A stretch of DNA of 33,295 nt from Actinomycetes bacterium (GTDB lineage: Bacteria > Actinomycetota > Acidimicrobiia > Acidimicrobiales > JAJZJN01). The position numbers and the translations under genes were made by a program. The notes below the pieces were generated by a model. That model did not search any database, was not told the DNA's origin, and saw only the letters and a list, made by a program, of their open reading frames with translations. The stretch covers positions 1-33,295 of the forward strand of contig JAJZJN010000011.1 in the NCBI GenBank assembly GCA_021851165.1, written 5' to 3'. Below, piece after piece: positions 1-7,718 of the stretch; positions within the stretch are counted from its first letter, which is position 1; the number at the start of each line of letters is the position of its first letter.

Positions 1-1
1 C

Positions 2-931
2 CGATCTGTGGCCCGAACCTGGTCGATCGGAATCGTCGCTACCGGGGTTTCTGGCCTTGCCTATGGTCTCATCCTCCTGGTGGTGCGTAGGCTCGGAGGC
101 GACCCACAGGTCGGGACGGTCGCTGGTGCCGTCGTGCATGACAGCAGTGCGCGCCGATCCGTGCTCGAGAGGGTCGGCCGCCTTGCCGGCCCGGTTGTCT
201 CGCTGGGGGTGATAGTGGCGATCTGGGCGCTGGCGCTCAAGGCGTTCAGCCTCTCGAGCTATTTCGCCAAGTCGCCCGCAGCCGTATGGTCGTTCCTGTT
301 CACGGGGCCGTCCTCGACGGCCCATAGGAGCGCCGTGTTCCAGGCATTGGGAGTCACGATGCACGATGCGATGCTCGGCTGGCTGGTTGGTACCGGAGCG
401 GCGCTGGTCGGAGCAGCCGTGCTGGTCCAGCTTCCACGCGTGCGGGCAGCGATATTCCCCATGGTGATGACCCTCAGGTCGGTTCCTCTCATAGCGATGA
501 CCCCGCTGATAGCGCTGGTATTCGGCCAGGGAGTGACTGGTGTGACAGTGATTGCAGCGATCGTGACCTTTGTCCCGTCGCTCGTGCTGGTGGCATCGGG
601 GCTCGAGTCGGCACCGCCCCAGGCAATCGAGCTCGCGCGGGCGTACAACCTCTCCAGCATGGGGACGCTTGTGCGGATAAGAGTCCGCTATGCCACCCCC
701 AGCCTCTTTGCCGCCGCCAAGATCGCAATGCCAGGCGCAATTCTCGGGGCGATCCTGGCCGAGTGGCTCATAACCGGCAGCGGCATAGGCCATCTCATGG
801 CTGCATCGCTGATCGGCTCCAACTACGGGGTGCTGTGGGCAAGCGTCGTGGTTGCCAGTGCAGTATCGCTAGTTCTCTACGAAGTGGTGGGGTCGTTCGA
901 AGGTGTGGCCCAGAGGCGCCTGGCGTCGTGA
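2..931 (+). CDS. ABC transporter permease, SsuC/ThiX type (5' partial)
   Basis: This is the inner-membrane permease of an ABC importer of the nitrate/sulfonate/taurine/pyrimidine class (BPD_transp_1 fold). Several hydrophobic helices are visible, and the cytoplasmic EAA-like coupling loop appears as ELARAYNL followed by a conserved run to AEWLITGSGIGHLM. The frame is open to the left edge; the GTG at 8 has no clear ribosome site, so the gene probably begins upstream. The first visible helix (WSIGIVATGVSGLAYGLILL) is followed by a basic end and a linker, and then a complete permease domain begins near residue 50. That layout suggests the tail of a first permease domain fused to a second. The stop overlaps the GTG start of the uricase-like gene (GTGA). 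The ATPase and binding protein are not in the window. Substrate is inferred from context only: an N-heterocycle or ureide. Confidence 0.85.
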   Translation, partial: RSVARTWSIGIVATGVSGLAYGLILLVVRRLGGDPQVGTVAGAVVHDSSARRSVLERVGRLAGPVVSLGVIVAIWALALKAFSLSSYFAKSPAAVWSFLFTGPSSTAHRSAVFQALGVTMHDAMLGWLVGTGAALVGAAVLVQLPRVRAAIFPMVMTLRSVPLIAMTPLIALVFGQGVTGVTVIAAIVTFVPSLVLVASGLESAPPQAIELARAYNLSSMGTLVRIRVRYATPSLFAAAKIAMPGAILGAILAEWLITGSGIGHLMAASLIGSNYGVLWASVVVASAVSLVLYEVVGSFEGVAQRRLAS

Positions 932-1851
932 GCGTCGCGGCTGTGGACCTCGGTGCCCGCTACTACGGCAAGGAGGGCATACGCCTGCTTGTCGTCGGTC
1001 CCTCGGACGGTGGGCCGGGCATGGTGTACGAGCAGAGGATGTCGGTGCTGTTGCACGAAGGACTCGACGAGAGCTACCTGGCGGGGGACAACACCCGGCT
1101 GGTCACCAGCGATGCCCAGCGGAGTCTCGCCGTGAGGATTGCCATGGAGTTGGCCGGCGAGCCTGTGGAGGAGACGGCGCTCGAGATCGGCGAGGAGATA
1201 TGCCGTCGCTACCCATTCGTCCCTGAAGTCGAGGTAGGGCTTGCCCGGAGGCCATGGACGGCGATGGTCATGGCGGAGCCCTCTTGCGCTTCAGGCCATG
1301 GGTTCGTCTGCGATGGCTCCGAGGACCAGGTATCCCGTGTCACGGTGTCGGGTGGGGGGCGCAAGATCGTCTCGGGCATAGAGGGTCTGAGGCTCCTGCT
1401 CACCACCGGGAGCAGGTTCGAGGGCTTCTTGAGCGATGACCTGACTCCCAACGAGCCCGTAGCCGATCGCGCGATTGCAGGCGACTTGAGCGTTCACTGG
1501 GTGCCGACCAGTCCGGGAGTTGATTTTCCTGCTCTACGGTCGTCGTTGCGAGGGGTGGTCATGTCGGCTTTCCAAGGGGTCCGCAGCGAGTCTGTCCAGC
1601 ACCTGCTGACGTCGATGTGCGCGGAGACGATCCAGAAGGTCTCCGAAGTGGAGCGGGTGGTGCTCCGCTTCGAAAGCATTGCCCTCGGCATGGTGCAAGG
1701 TGGGCCGGAGGCAGGCGATGGGGTGCAGTCCTCCCGGATGCGGGAGGCTCGTGCACACACGATGATCGAGTTGCCCAGGGCTGTGACGTCTGTATCGATG
1801 GAGAGAGGCACCTCGGTGCCGACGCGGAGATCGAGTGCAGCAGCATGTTGA
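928..1851 (+). CDS. Urate-oxidase-fold (uricase-like) protein lacking canonical Asn/His
   Basis: The 307-residue product matches uricases (about 300 aa) along its length: YYGKEGIRLL near residue 12, AGDNTRLVTSDAQ near 52, LLLTTGSRFEGF near 156, an ADRAI segment near 179, SVQ at 222-224, and a C-terminal ELPRAVTSVSMERG like the uricase ending. I place the start at GTG 928, which overlaps the permease stop; the longer ORF from 763 lies within the permease. By my alignment to Aspergillus uricase, Lys15, Asp62, Phe164, Arg181 and Gln224 keep the positions that bind substrate, and Thr57 becomes Ser61. The PNKH block carrying the oxygen-site Asn and His is replaced by FESIA, giving Ser and Ala. It may therefore not be a true urate hydroxylase; it could be a repurposed ring-binding enzyme or a decayed one. 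Membership of the fold is quite sure; activity is unknown. Confidence 0.75.
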   Translation: MSVAAVDLGARYYGKEGIRLLVVGPSDGGPGMVYEQRMSVLLHEGLDESYLAGDNTRLVTSDAQRSLAVRIAMELAGEPVEETALEIGEEICRRYPFVPEVEVGLARRPWTAMVMAEPSCASGHGFVCDGSEDQVSRVTVSGGGRKIVSGIEGLRLLLTTGSRFEGFLSDDLTPNEPVADRAIAGDLSVHWVPTSPGVDFPALRSSLRGVVMSAFQGVRSESVQHLLTSMCAETIQKVSEVERVVLRFESIALGMVQGGPEAGDGVQSSRMREARAHTMIELPRAVTSVSMERGTSVPTRRSSAAAC

Positions 1852-1906
1852 TCGATGGGAACGCCGGTGACATGACCGGTGATCAGACGAGTGAGAGGAG
1901 GGTGCC

Positions 1907-3496
1907 ATGCCCATGGGCCTAGAGATTCGGGCTCCACTGACCGGGCGCCGGCAGGAGGTGTTGAACCCAGTGGCCCTGGGCCTCGTCGAGCTGCTCCAGA
2001 GCGGGCTCGGACAAGAGCGCTCGCGGCTGCTGGCCGCTCGCGCCCAACGGCAACTTGCGTTCGATGCCGGGGAGAGGCCCGATTTTCAGGCCACAACCGC
2101 CGAGGTGAGGAGAGGTACCTGGCGCGTGCCGCCGGCCCCACCTGATCTGGCTGATCGCCGCGTCGAGATCACAGGGCCCACCGACGCCAAGATGGTGATC
2201 AACGCCCTCAACTCCGGGGCTCGGGTGTTCATGGCCGATCTCGAGGACGCCAACACTCCTACATGGGCCAACATGGTCGATGGCCAGGTTAACCTCAGCG
2301 ACGCGGTGCGACGACAGATCGCCTACGAGGCTCCCGATGGCCGTTGCTACCAGTTGGGCGAGGAACCTGCCGTGCTGATGGTCCGGCCGAGGGGCTGGCA
2401 TCTAAGCGAGCGCCATGTGACCCTGAATGACGAGCCCGTGTCGGCCAGCCTGTTCGATGCCGCCTTATATCTGGCCAACAACGCCGAGGAGCTGCTCGAA
2501 CGGGGAAGCGGTCCTTACCTCTACCTGCCGAAGCTCGAGAGCCACGCCGAGGCGCGGCTGTGGCACGACGCGTTCGACATCGCCGAGGACTACCTGAGCC
2601 TCCCGAGCGGAGCTGTCCGGGCGACCGTTCTCGTCGAGACGATCCCGGCAGCGTTCGAGATGGACGAGATCCTTCACGCTCTGGGTAATCACGCCACGGG
2701 GTTGAATGCCGGGCGATGGGACTACATGTTCAGCCTCATCAAGAAGTTCAGGGAGGACCCCGCCTTCGTGCTGCCTGACCGTGCCGAGGTCAAGATGACC
2801 GTGCCGTTCATGCGCTCCTACACGGAGCTGCTCGTTCGCACATGCCATAGACGGGGTGCCCACGCGATGGGCGGCATGGCGGCGTTCGTGCCCTCGCGCC
2901 GAGACGAACAGGTCAACCGGCAGGCGTTCGAGCAGGTTCGCGCAGACAAGGAGCGTGAGTCGGCGGATGGCTTCGACGGCACGTGGGTCGCCCATCCGGA
3001 TCTCGTCGTGGTCGCCCGGGAGGTGTTCGATGCGGCCCTGCGCGACCGGCCCAATCAGATCGAGCGGCAGCGTGATGACGTCGCTGTCGAGGCGCGAGAC
3101 CTATTGGACGTGGCCATCCCCGGTGCCGAGGTGACCGAGGCCGGCGTTCGCAACAACATCGCCGTGGGCCTGCGTTATCTCGAATCCTGGCTACGCGGGA
3201 GAGGTGCTGTGACGATCTTCAATCTCATGGAGGATGCGGCCACTGCCGAGATCGCGAGGTCCCAGCTGTGGCAGTGGTCACGCCATGGTGTTGGTCTTGC
3301 CGGCGGGGGTGCTGTCACGGGGAATCTCGTGCACCGGATCCAGCAAGAGGAGATGGGAGTATTGGCCAAGGAGCTTGCCGAGGCAGGTCTGGGTGGGGGA
3401 CGACTCAACGAAGCGGCGGAACTGTTTGAAGAAGTGGCGCTTGCCCAGGAGATGCCGGATTTCCTCACACTGCTTGCCTACGAGCTGATCGATTGA
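1907..3496 (+). CDS. aceB: Malate synthase A
   Basis: Condenses glyoxylate with acetyl-CoA to malate. The 529-residue length is that of malate synthase A. Visible family blocks are VFMADLEDANTPTW near residue 107, VRPRGWHL near 159 with the catalytic Arg, LVETIPAAFEMDEI, LNAGRWDYMFS, and NLMEDAATAEIARSQLWQW, which holds the likely catalytic Asp. ATG 1907 follows a good GAGAGGAGG ribosome site. The usual LDDG turn after RHGV is replaced by GLAGGG, a small divergence just past the active-site block. The gene sits 55 nt after the uricase-like gene and 75 nt before the CE4 gene, with no isocitrate lyase in the window. This suggests it serves glyoxylate released by ring degradation, not the glyoxylate shunt. 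In Streptomyces a malate synthase also lies near allantoin-degradation genes (recalled). Confidence 0.95.
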   Translation: MPMGLEIRAPLTGRRQEVLNPVALGLVELLQSGLGQERSRLLAARAQRQLAFDAGERPDFQATTAEVRRGTWRVPPAPPDLADRRVEITGPTDAKMVINALNSGARVFMADLEDANTPTWANMVDGQVNLSDAVRRQIAYEAPDGRCYQLGEEPAVLMVRPRGWHLSERHVTLNDEPVSASLFDAALYLANNAEELLERGSGPYLYLPKLESHAEARLWHDAFDIAEDYLSLPSGAVRATVLVETIPAAFEMDEILHALGNHATGLNAGRWDYMFSLIKKFREDPAFVLPDRAEVKMTVPFMRSYTELLVRTCHRRGAHAMGGMAAFVPSRRDEQVNRQAFEQVRADKERESADGFDGTWVAHPDLVVVAREVFDAALRDRPNQIERQRDDVAVEARDLLDVAIPGAEVTEAGVRNNIAVGLRYLESWLRGRGAVTIFNLMEDAATAEIARSQLWQWSRHGVGLAGGGAVTGNLVHRIQQEEMGVLAKELAEAGLGGGRLNEAAELFEEVALAQEMPDFLTLLAYELID

Positions 3497-3571
3497 GACG
3501 GTGTGCGAGGTGGCGTGTGAGCTAGAGGGCTTTGACCAGCCAGATCACTGCGGCAATACGACAGGAGAGCG

Positions 3572-4510
3572 ATGACAAGCACGGAGAAGTCCGGTGTGCC
3601 CGGATCCACGAAGCAGATAGACGTATGCATCGGGGTGGATGTTGACGCGGTCGCGGGGTGGCTTGGTTCCTACGGGGGCGAGGACTCCCCCAACGACATC
3701 CAGCGCGGGATGTTCGCCGGTGAGGTCGGGAGCCTCCGCCTCTTGCGGCTGTTCGAGCGAGCAGGGCTGTCGACGACATGGTTCGTTCCCGGGCATTCGG
3801 CTGAGACCTTTCCCGACGAGATGCGTCGAGTGGCCGAGGCGGGACATGAGATAGGAGCACACGGGTACTCGCACGAGAACCCTATCTCGATGAGCGCGGA
3901 GCAGGAGCGTGAGGTGCTGGAGCGCTCCATCGTCCTAATCGAGGAGATAGCTGGTCGGCGGCCAAGGGGGTATGTGGCCCCGTGGTGGGAGATGTCGGAA
4001 CGGACGGCTGGGCTTCTGGCAGAGTACGGATTCATCTACGACCATTCCCAGAATTACAACGACTTCGTGCCGTTCTACGCGCGAGTGGGTGATACCTGGA
4101 CGAACATCGACTACTCCAGGCCGGCCTCCTCATGGATGAAGCCGCTGGTGCGTGGCAAGGAGGTGGACTTGGTCGAGTTCTGCGGCAACTGGTACATGGA
4201 CGATCTACCGCCCATGATGTTCATCAAGCAGGCCCCGAACAGCCATGGCTTCGTGAGCCCTCGCGACATCGAGCAGCTCTGGCGGGATCAGTTCGACTGG
4301 GTCTACCGGGAGCTGGACTACGCGGTATTCCCGATCACCCTGCATCCGGATGTGTCAGGCCGTCCGCAGGTGCTGCTCATGGTCGAGCGGCTGATCGAGT
4401 ACTGGGCCGGTCACGATGGAGTCAGGTTCGTCACCTTCGAGGAGGCTGCCGAGACCTTCCGTAGGCGCTATCCGTTCGAGGGTCCCGACCGACCGTCATC
4501 GGTGGGATGA
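3572..4510 (+). CDS. CE4 polysaccharide-deacetylase-family amidohydrolase (imidase/allantoinase-like)
   Basis: This is a cytosolic, probably metal-dependent CE4 (NodB-fold) hydrolase of 312 residues with no signal peptide, which argues against a cell-wall substrate. Visible motifs are DVD at 23-25, the metal-binding HGYSH at 97-101, APWWEMS near 136, and a late His258 in ITLHPD. The overall pattern resembles the HpPgdA/cyclic-imide-hydrolase branch and, more distantly, PuuE allantoinase. Both branches include enzymes that hydrolyse cyclic amides. ATG 3572 has an AGGAG site about 9 nt upstream. In the operon it is followed 24 nt later by the AMDase-like gene. I infer that it opens a cyclic imide or ureide ring or deaminates a linear amide intermediate. 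Which of these it does cannot be read from the sequence. Confidence 0.82.
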   Translation: MTSTEKSGVPGSTKQIDVCIGVDVDAVAGWLGSYGGEDSPNDIQRGMFAGEVGSLRLLRLFERAGLSTTWFVPGHSAETFPDEMRRVAEAGHEIGAHGYSHENPISMSAEQEREVLERSIVLIEEIAGRRPRGYVAPWWEMSERTAGLLAEYGFIYDHSQNYNDFVPFYARVGDTWTNIDYSRPASSWMKPLVRGKEVDLVEFCGNWYMDDLPPMMFIKQAPNSHGFVSPRDIEQLWRDQFDWVYRELDYAVFPITLHPDVSGRPQVLLMVERLIEYWAGHDGVRFVTFEEAAETFRRRYPFEGPDRPSSVG

Positions 4511-4534
4511 GGACGCACCTATGACCAGTCCCAG

Positions 4535-5320
4535 ATGAGCAGCTCGGATCGGACCAGGATCGGGATGATCGTTCCGTCGTCGAACACGGTGCTCGAGCCC
4601 GAGATGTGCCGGATTGCCGGGGGGCTGCCCGGTGTGTCGTTGCACTTCAGCAGGGTACGGGTGACCGAGATCACTCTCGACGACAGCGCGTCGCACCAAT
4701 TCGACCCGGAGCCCATGTCGAAGGCAGCGCTATTGCTTGGTGACGCCGGAGTCGACGTGCTCGCGTGGGCGGGAACTTCAGGTTCGTGGCTCGGTATCGG
4801 CCACGACCAGGATCTCGCCAGGACATTGGGCCTGGTTGCCGGCGCACCCGCGACGACGTCGACCATGGCGTTGATCGAGGCCTGCCGGCTGGTGGGGTCG
4901 AGCCGGGTGGCTCTGCTCACCCCGTACGTCGATGGGGTGGTTGCCCGGATCATGACTGCCTACGGTGCAGAGGGCATCGAGGTCGTCGCCGAGCGTCACC
5001 TGGGGATCACCGACAACAGCGCGTTCGCTGAGGTGAGTGAAGCCGATTTGCGTGCCATGGCGATCGAGTGTGCCGGCCCCGGCGCTGATGACGGCGGGGC
5101 GTCTGAGGCGGTGGTGGTCGCGTGCACCAACCTGCGGGCTGCCAGACTGGCTCGGGAGATCGAGGGAGTGCTCGGGATCCCGTTCGTAGACAGCGTTGCG
5201 GCGACCCTGTGGCATGCGATGCTGCTTGCCGGCCGGAGGGTGAGCCTTGCGGGCGAAGGCTGCCTGCTCGAAGGGGTCCTGCCGGCTCAAGAGGGCCGGC
5301 TGCAGAAGGGAGGAGTATGA
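4535..5320 (+). CDS. Asp/Glu racemase-superfamily protein, arylmalonate-decarboxylase/maleate-isomerase-like
   Basis: The 261-residue product opens with RIGMIVPSSNTVLEPEM, the signature of the maleate cis-trans isomerase/arylmalonate decarboxylase group. Racemases and maleate isomerases of this fold carry two catalytic cysteines. Here the first position is Gly80 in AGTSGS and the second is Cys197 in VVVACTNL. A Gly followed by Thr-Ser plus one late Cys is the arrangement of arylmalonate decarboxylase (Gly74/Cys188 as I recall). Tyr131 in LLTPYVDG matches its oxyanion-hole Tyr. I infer a cofactor-free decarboxylase or lyase acting on a malonate- or ureide-like intermediate; allantoin/hydantoin racemase is the main alternative and is weakened by the missing Cys. 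ATG 4535 is the natural start but has a poor ribosome site. The stop overlaps the next ATG (ATGA). Confidence 0.8.
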   Translation: MSSSDRTRIGMIVPSSNTVLEPEMCRIAGGLPGVSLHFSRVRVTEITLDDSASHQFDPEPMSKAALLLGDAGVDVLAWAGTSGSWLGIGHDQDLARTLGLVAGAPATTSTMALIEACRLVGSSRVALLTPYVDGVVARIMTAYGAEGIEVVAERHLGITDNSAFAEVSEADLRAMAIECAGPGADDGGASEAVVVACTNLRAARLAREIEGVLGIPFVDSVAATLWHAMLLAGRRVSLAGEGCLLEGVLPAQEGRLQKGGV

Positions 5321-6261
5321 GATTCGTCACATTCGCCCATCCCGGGGGCGAGGCTGCCCTGGGTGTCCGGGTCGGCGACGCGGTCCTGGACCTGTCGGCG
5401 GCAAGCGGGCGTGATCCGGCTTTCGACTCGATGCTTGCCATGATCTCCTCGGGTGAGGACGCGCTGCGGTCGGCTCTCAGGCTCGTAGATGCGGCTCGTA
5501 GCGACCCGGAAGGCTCCCGGCGTCACCTGTTCGACTTCGCAGCCGTGGACTTGCTGGCGCCCATCCCGCGGCCTCACAAGAACGTGTTCTGCGTAGGGCT
5601 GAATTTCAGGTCGCATGTGGAGCAGAACGCGATCGCGCTGGGCCAACCGATCGAGATACCGGAGGTGCCGCTGTTCTTCACCAAGACGGTGACGGCGGTG
5701 GTGGGCACAGGCCAGGGCATTCGCTGTGACGAGCGCCTGACCCGCAAACTCGACTACGAGGTCGAGCTGGCAGTGGTGATTGGCATCGGGGGCTCATGGA
5801 TAGCACCAGAAGACGCGATGGCCCATGTCTTCGGTTTCACCCTGGTGAACGACGTGAGTGCTCGCGACCTCCAGTGGCGCACGAGCCAGTTCTTCTACGG
5901 CAAGGGCCTCGACAGCTTCTGCCCGATGGGACCCGCGATAGTGACACCGGACGAGCTCGGCTCGATCGATGACATTGTTCTCGAGCTCCTGGTCGACGGG
6001 GAGATGCGCCAGCACGAGCGAGCCGGGAACATGATCTTTCCGCCCGCTGTGGCGATAGCGGAGCTGTCCAAGGGAATCACCTTGGAACCCGGCGACGTGA
6101 TCAGTCTGGGTACACCGGGCGGCTGCGGATACCAGATCGTCCCACCGGTGTTCCTGCGTCCTGGCAACGTGGTGGAGTGCCGGGCAGAGCGGATAGGCAG
6201 CCTGGTGAACCCGGTTGTCGACGCATCAGTTCCGACGTTGGAAAAGAGGGCTCAAATATGA
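5317..6261 (+). CDS. Fumarylacetoacetate-hydrolase-family enzyme
   Basis: A 314-residue FAH-fold, divalent-metal enzyme. An N-terminal cap-like region of about 80 residues precedes the catalytic domain, which shows VFCVGLNFRSHVEQN near 90, the metal ligands Glu148 and Glu150 in DYEVELAVVIG, Asp179 in LVNDVSARD, Lys196 in YGKGLD, and SLGTPGG near the end. The family cleaves C-C or C-N bonds of oxo-acids; one branch is ureidoglycolate lyase, which gives glyoxylate and urea. That reaction would fit perfectly between malate synthase and urease, but the assignment is inference from context. The start at ATG 5317 overlaps the preceding stop and lies just after AGGAG; the longer ORF from 5122 is an overprint of the upstream gene. 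The stop overlaps the start of the ring-opening amidohydrolase (ATGA). Confidence 0.9.
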   Translation: MRFVTFAHPGGEAALGVRVGDAVLDLSAASGRDPAFDSMLAMISSGEDALRSALRLVDAARSDPEGSRRHLFDFAAVDLLAPIPRPHKNVFCVGLNFRSHVEQNAIALGQPIEIPEVPLFFTKTVTAVVGTGQGIRCDERLTRKLDYEVELAVVIGIGGSWIAPEDAMAHVFGFTLVNDVSARDLQWRTSQFFYGKGLDSFCPMGPAIVTPDELGSIDDIVLELLVDGEMRQHERAGNMIFPPAVAIAELSKGITLEPGDVISLGTPGGCGYQIVPPVFLRPGNVVECRAERIGSLVNPVVDASVPTLEKRAQI

Positions 6262-7397
6262 ATATCGGTGTGTACAGGTTGTCGATGAATGATCCGGGCG
6301 ACGTGAGTGGGCTCAGGCATCTGATCGAGGATGGAGTGGTGGATCCGGCGACGGTAGTGGCGTCGATCGGCAAGACGGAAGGCAATGGTGGCGCCAACGA
6401 CTTCACCAGGGCTCTGGCTTCCCTCAAGGTCGCACAGCTGCTGGCGGAGTTCCTCGGCTCGTCGGCTGACGAAGTGGCCGAACGCGTGGCGCTTGTGTGG
6501 TCCGGCGGCTGCGAAGGGGTCTTGTCACCGCATATGACGGTGTTCACCCGCTCGGATGGCGACGCTCCTGGCGTGGCATCTGGCAAGGAGGCATCCCTCG
6601 ACGGAGACGAGGGCCAGGGTCGGCTTGCAATCTCGGTGCAGCGCACCAGACCGTTGCTCCCGGAGGAGGTAGGCCGTATGGTGGAGGTTGATGAGGTTGC
6701 CGACGCGGTTCGCCGCGCGCTGGATGATCTTGGCTCTTCGGGGGACTCCGTGCATTATGTCCAGGTGAAAGGCCCACTGCTTACACCGGCGGGCATAGCG
6801 GATGCTGCCGGCCGCGGCAAGGAGGTAGTGACCACCGATCCCAACCGCTCGAAGGCGTATGCCCGGGGAGCATCTGCTCTAGGGGTGGCGCTCGGCCTGG
6901 GGGAGGTGCCGCGTGATCGGTTGAGTGAAGGCGTGATCGCAAACGACATGGATCTGTACTCGGCTGTGGCATCCACATCTGCAGGTGGTGAGCTCACGGC
7001 GGCGGAGGTGGTCGTGTTCGCGAACTCCCCCCGTGCTGGTGGGCAGTTCCGCATAGGCCACGCATCGCTCGACGACGCCGTTGACATCGACGGGGTCCGA
7101 TCAGCGCTCCGCTCAGCCGGTCTCACATTTGGCTGTGAGCCCGATGATGGCGAGCGGGCAAGGATACAGGCGGTGTTCGCCAAGGCCGAAGCGCCGGTCG
7201 GTGGCATGCTTCGGGGATTTCGCACCACCATGCTCTCGGACGCCGACATCAACTACGAGAGGCACGCACGTGCTGCTACTGGTGCGGTGATAACGGCTGT
7301 GACCGGTGACTCGAGGATCTTCGTCTCGGGGGGCACCGAGCACCAGGCACCCCCCGGCCAGGCTCCGATCGCGGCGATAGTGCGCGTAGCCGATTGA
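6258..7397 (+). CDS. Ring-opening amidohydrolase (cyanuric acid hydrolase/barbiturase family)
   Basis: A 379-residue member of the AtzD/TrzD/barbiturase family, which opens s-triazine or pyrimidine rings with three internally repeated domains, each holding a Lys-Ser pair. All three pairs are visible: Lys39 (SIGKTEGNG) with Ser82 (WSGGCEG), Lys171 (VQVKGPLL) with Ser241 (ASTSAGG), and Lys309 (VFAKAEAP) with Ser357 (FVSGGTEHQ). Other family blocks are YARGASALGVAL and DADINYERHARA. It departs from the family in domain C: RGFRTTML where relatives have R-x-R-HTML, and EHQAPPGQAP where relatives have a Gly-rich EHQGPPGGGP metal-binding loop. The substrate may therefore not be cyanurate or barbiturate. 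ATG 6258 overlaps the FAH stop. ureA follows 18 nt downstream, linking the ring product to urea. Confidence 0.93.
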   Translation: MNIGVYRLSMNDPGDVSGLRHLIEDGVVDPATVVASIGKTEGNGGANDFTRALASLKVAQLLAEFLGSSADEVAERVALVWSGGCEGVLSPHMTVFTRSDGDAPGVASGKEASLDGDEGQGRLAISVQRTRPLLPEEVGRMVEVDEVADAVRRALDDLGSSGDSVHYVQVKGPLLTPAGIADAAGRGKEVVTTDPNRSKAYARGASALGVALGLGEVPRDRLSEGVIANDMDLYSAVASTSAGGELTAAEVVVFANSPRAGGQFRIGHASLDDAVDIDGVRSALRSAGLTFGCEPDDGERARIQAVFAKAEAPVGGMLRGFRTTMLSDADINYERHARAATGAVITAVTGDSRIFVSGGTEHQAPPGQAPIAAIVRVAD

Positions 7398-7415
7398 GCA
7401 TGTGAGGCAGACGCG

Positions 7416-7718
7416 TTGAGACTCACCCCCCATGAACAAGAGAAGCTGCTGCTGTCGGTGGCTGCCATGGTCGCGCGCGATCGCCGTGAGCGGGGCGTGA
7501 AGCTCAACTACCCGGAGGCCGTTGCGCTGGTCAGCTCCTTCGTCATGGAGGGCGCGCGTGACGGGCGGTCGGTGGCGGAGCTGATGGCAGGCGGGCGCAG
7601 GGTGCTGCGTCGCGAAGAGGTCATGGAAGGTGTTGCAGAGATGATCGAACAGATCCAGGTCGAGGCCACATTCCGTGACGGGACCAAGCTGGTGACCATT
7701 CACAGGCCGATACCATGA
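7416..7718 (+). CDS. ureA: Urease subunit gamma
   Basis: The 100-residue gamma subunit of cytosolic nickel urease, a structural part of the (alpha-beta-gamma)3 trimer that hydrolyses urea to ammonia and carbamate. The N-terminus [13 protein letters not shown] and the block [22 protein letters not shown] are diagnostic. Translation must begin at TTG 7416, because the conserved N-terminus starts there. The gene is separate from ureB, with a 4-nt ATGA overlap to it. It lies 18 nt after the ring-opening amidohydrolase, so urease appears to be co-transcribed with the heterocycle genes and not with a stand-alone urea uptake locus. Confidence 0.97.
   Translation: MRLTPHEQEKLLLSVAAMVARDRRERGVKLNYPEAVALVSSFVMEGARDGRSVAELMAGGRRVLRREEVMEGVAEMIEQIQVEATFRDGTKLVTIHRPIP

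Noticed and set aside
763-927. N-terminal extension of the uricase-like ORF from 763
   Set aside because: It overlaps the conserved end of the permease in another frame, and the family match starts just after GTG 928, which forms a GTGA overlap.
1617-1922. A +2-frame ORF over the uricase-like C-terminus containing LRKHCPRH, as if a frameshift hid the uricase PNKH motif
   Set aside because: The rest of that frame has no uricase-like ending, whereas the annotated frame continues to ELPRAVTSVSMERG, which fits the family C-terminus. A sequencing error is not excluded but is less likely.
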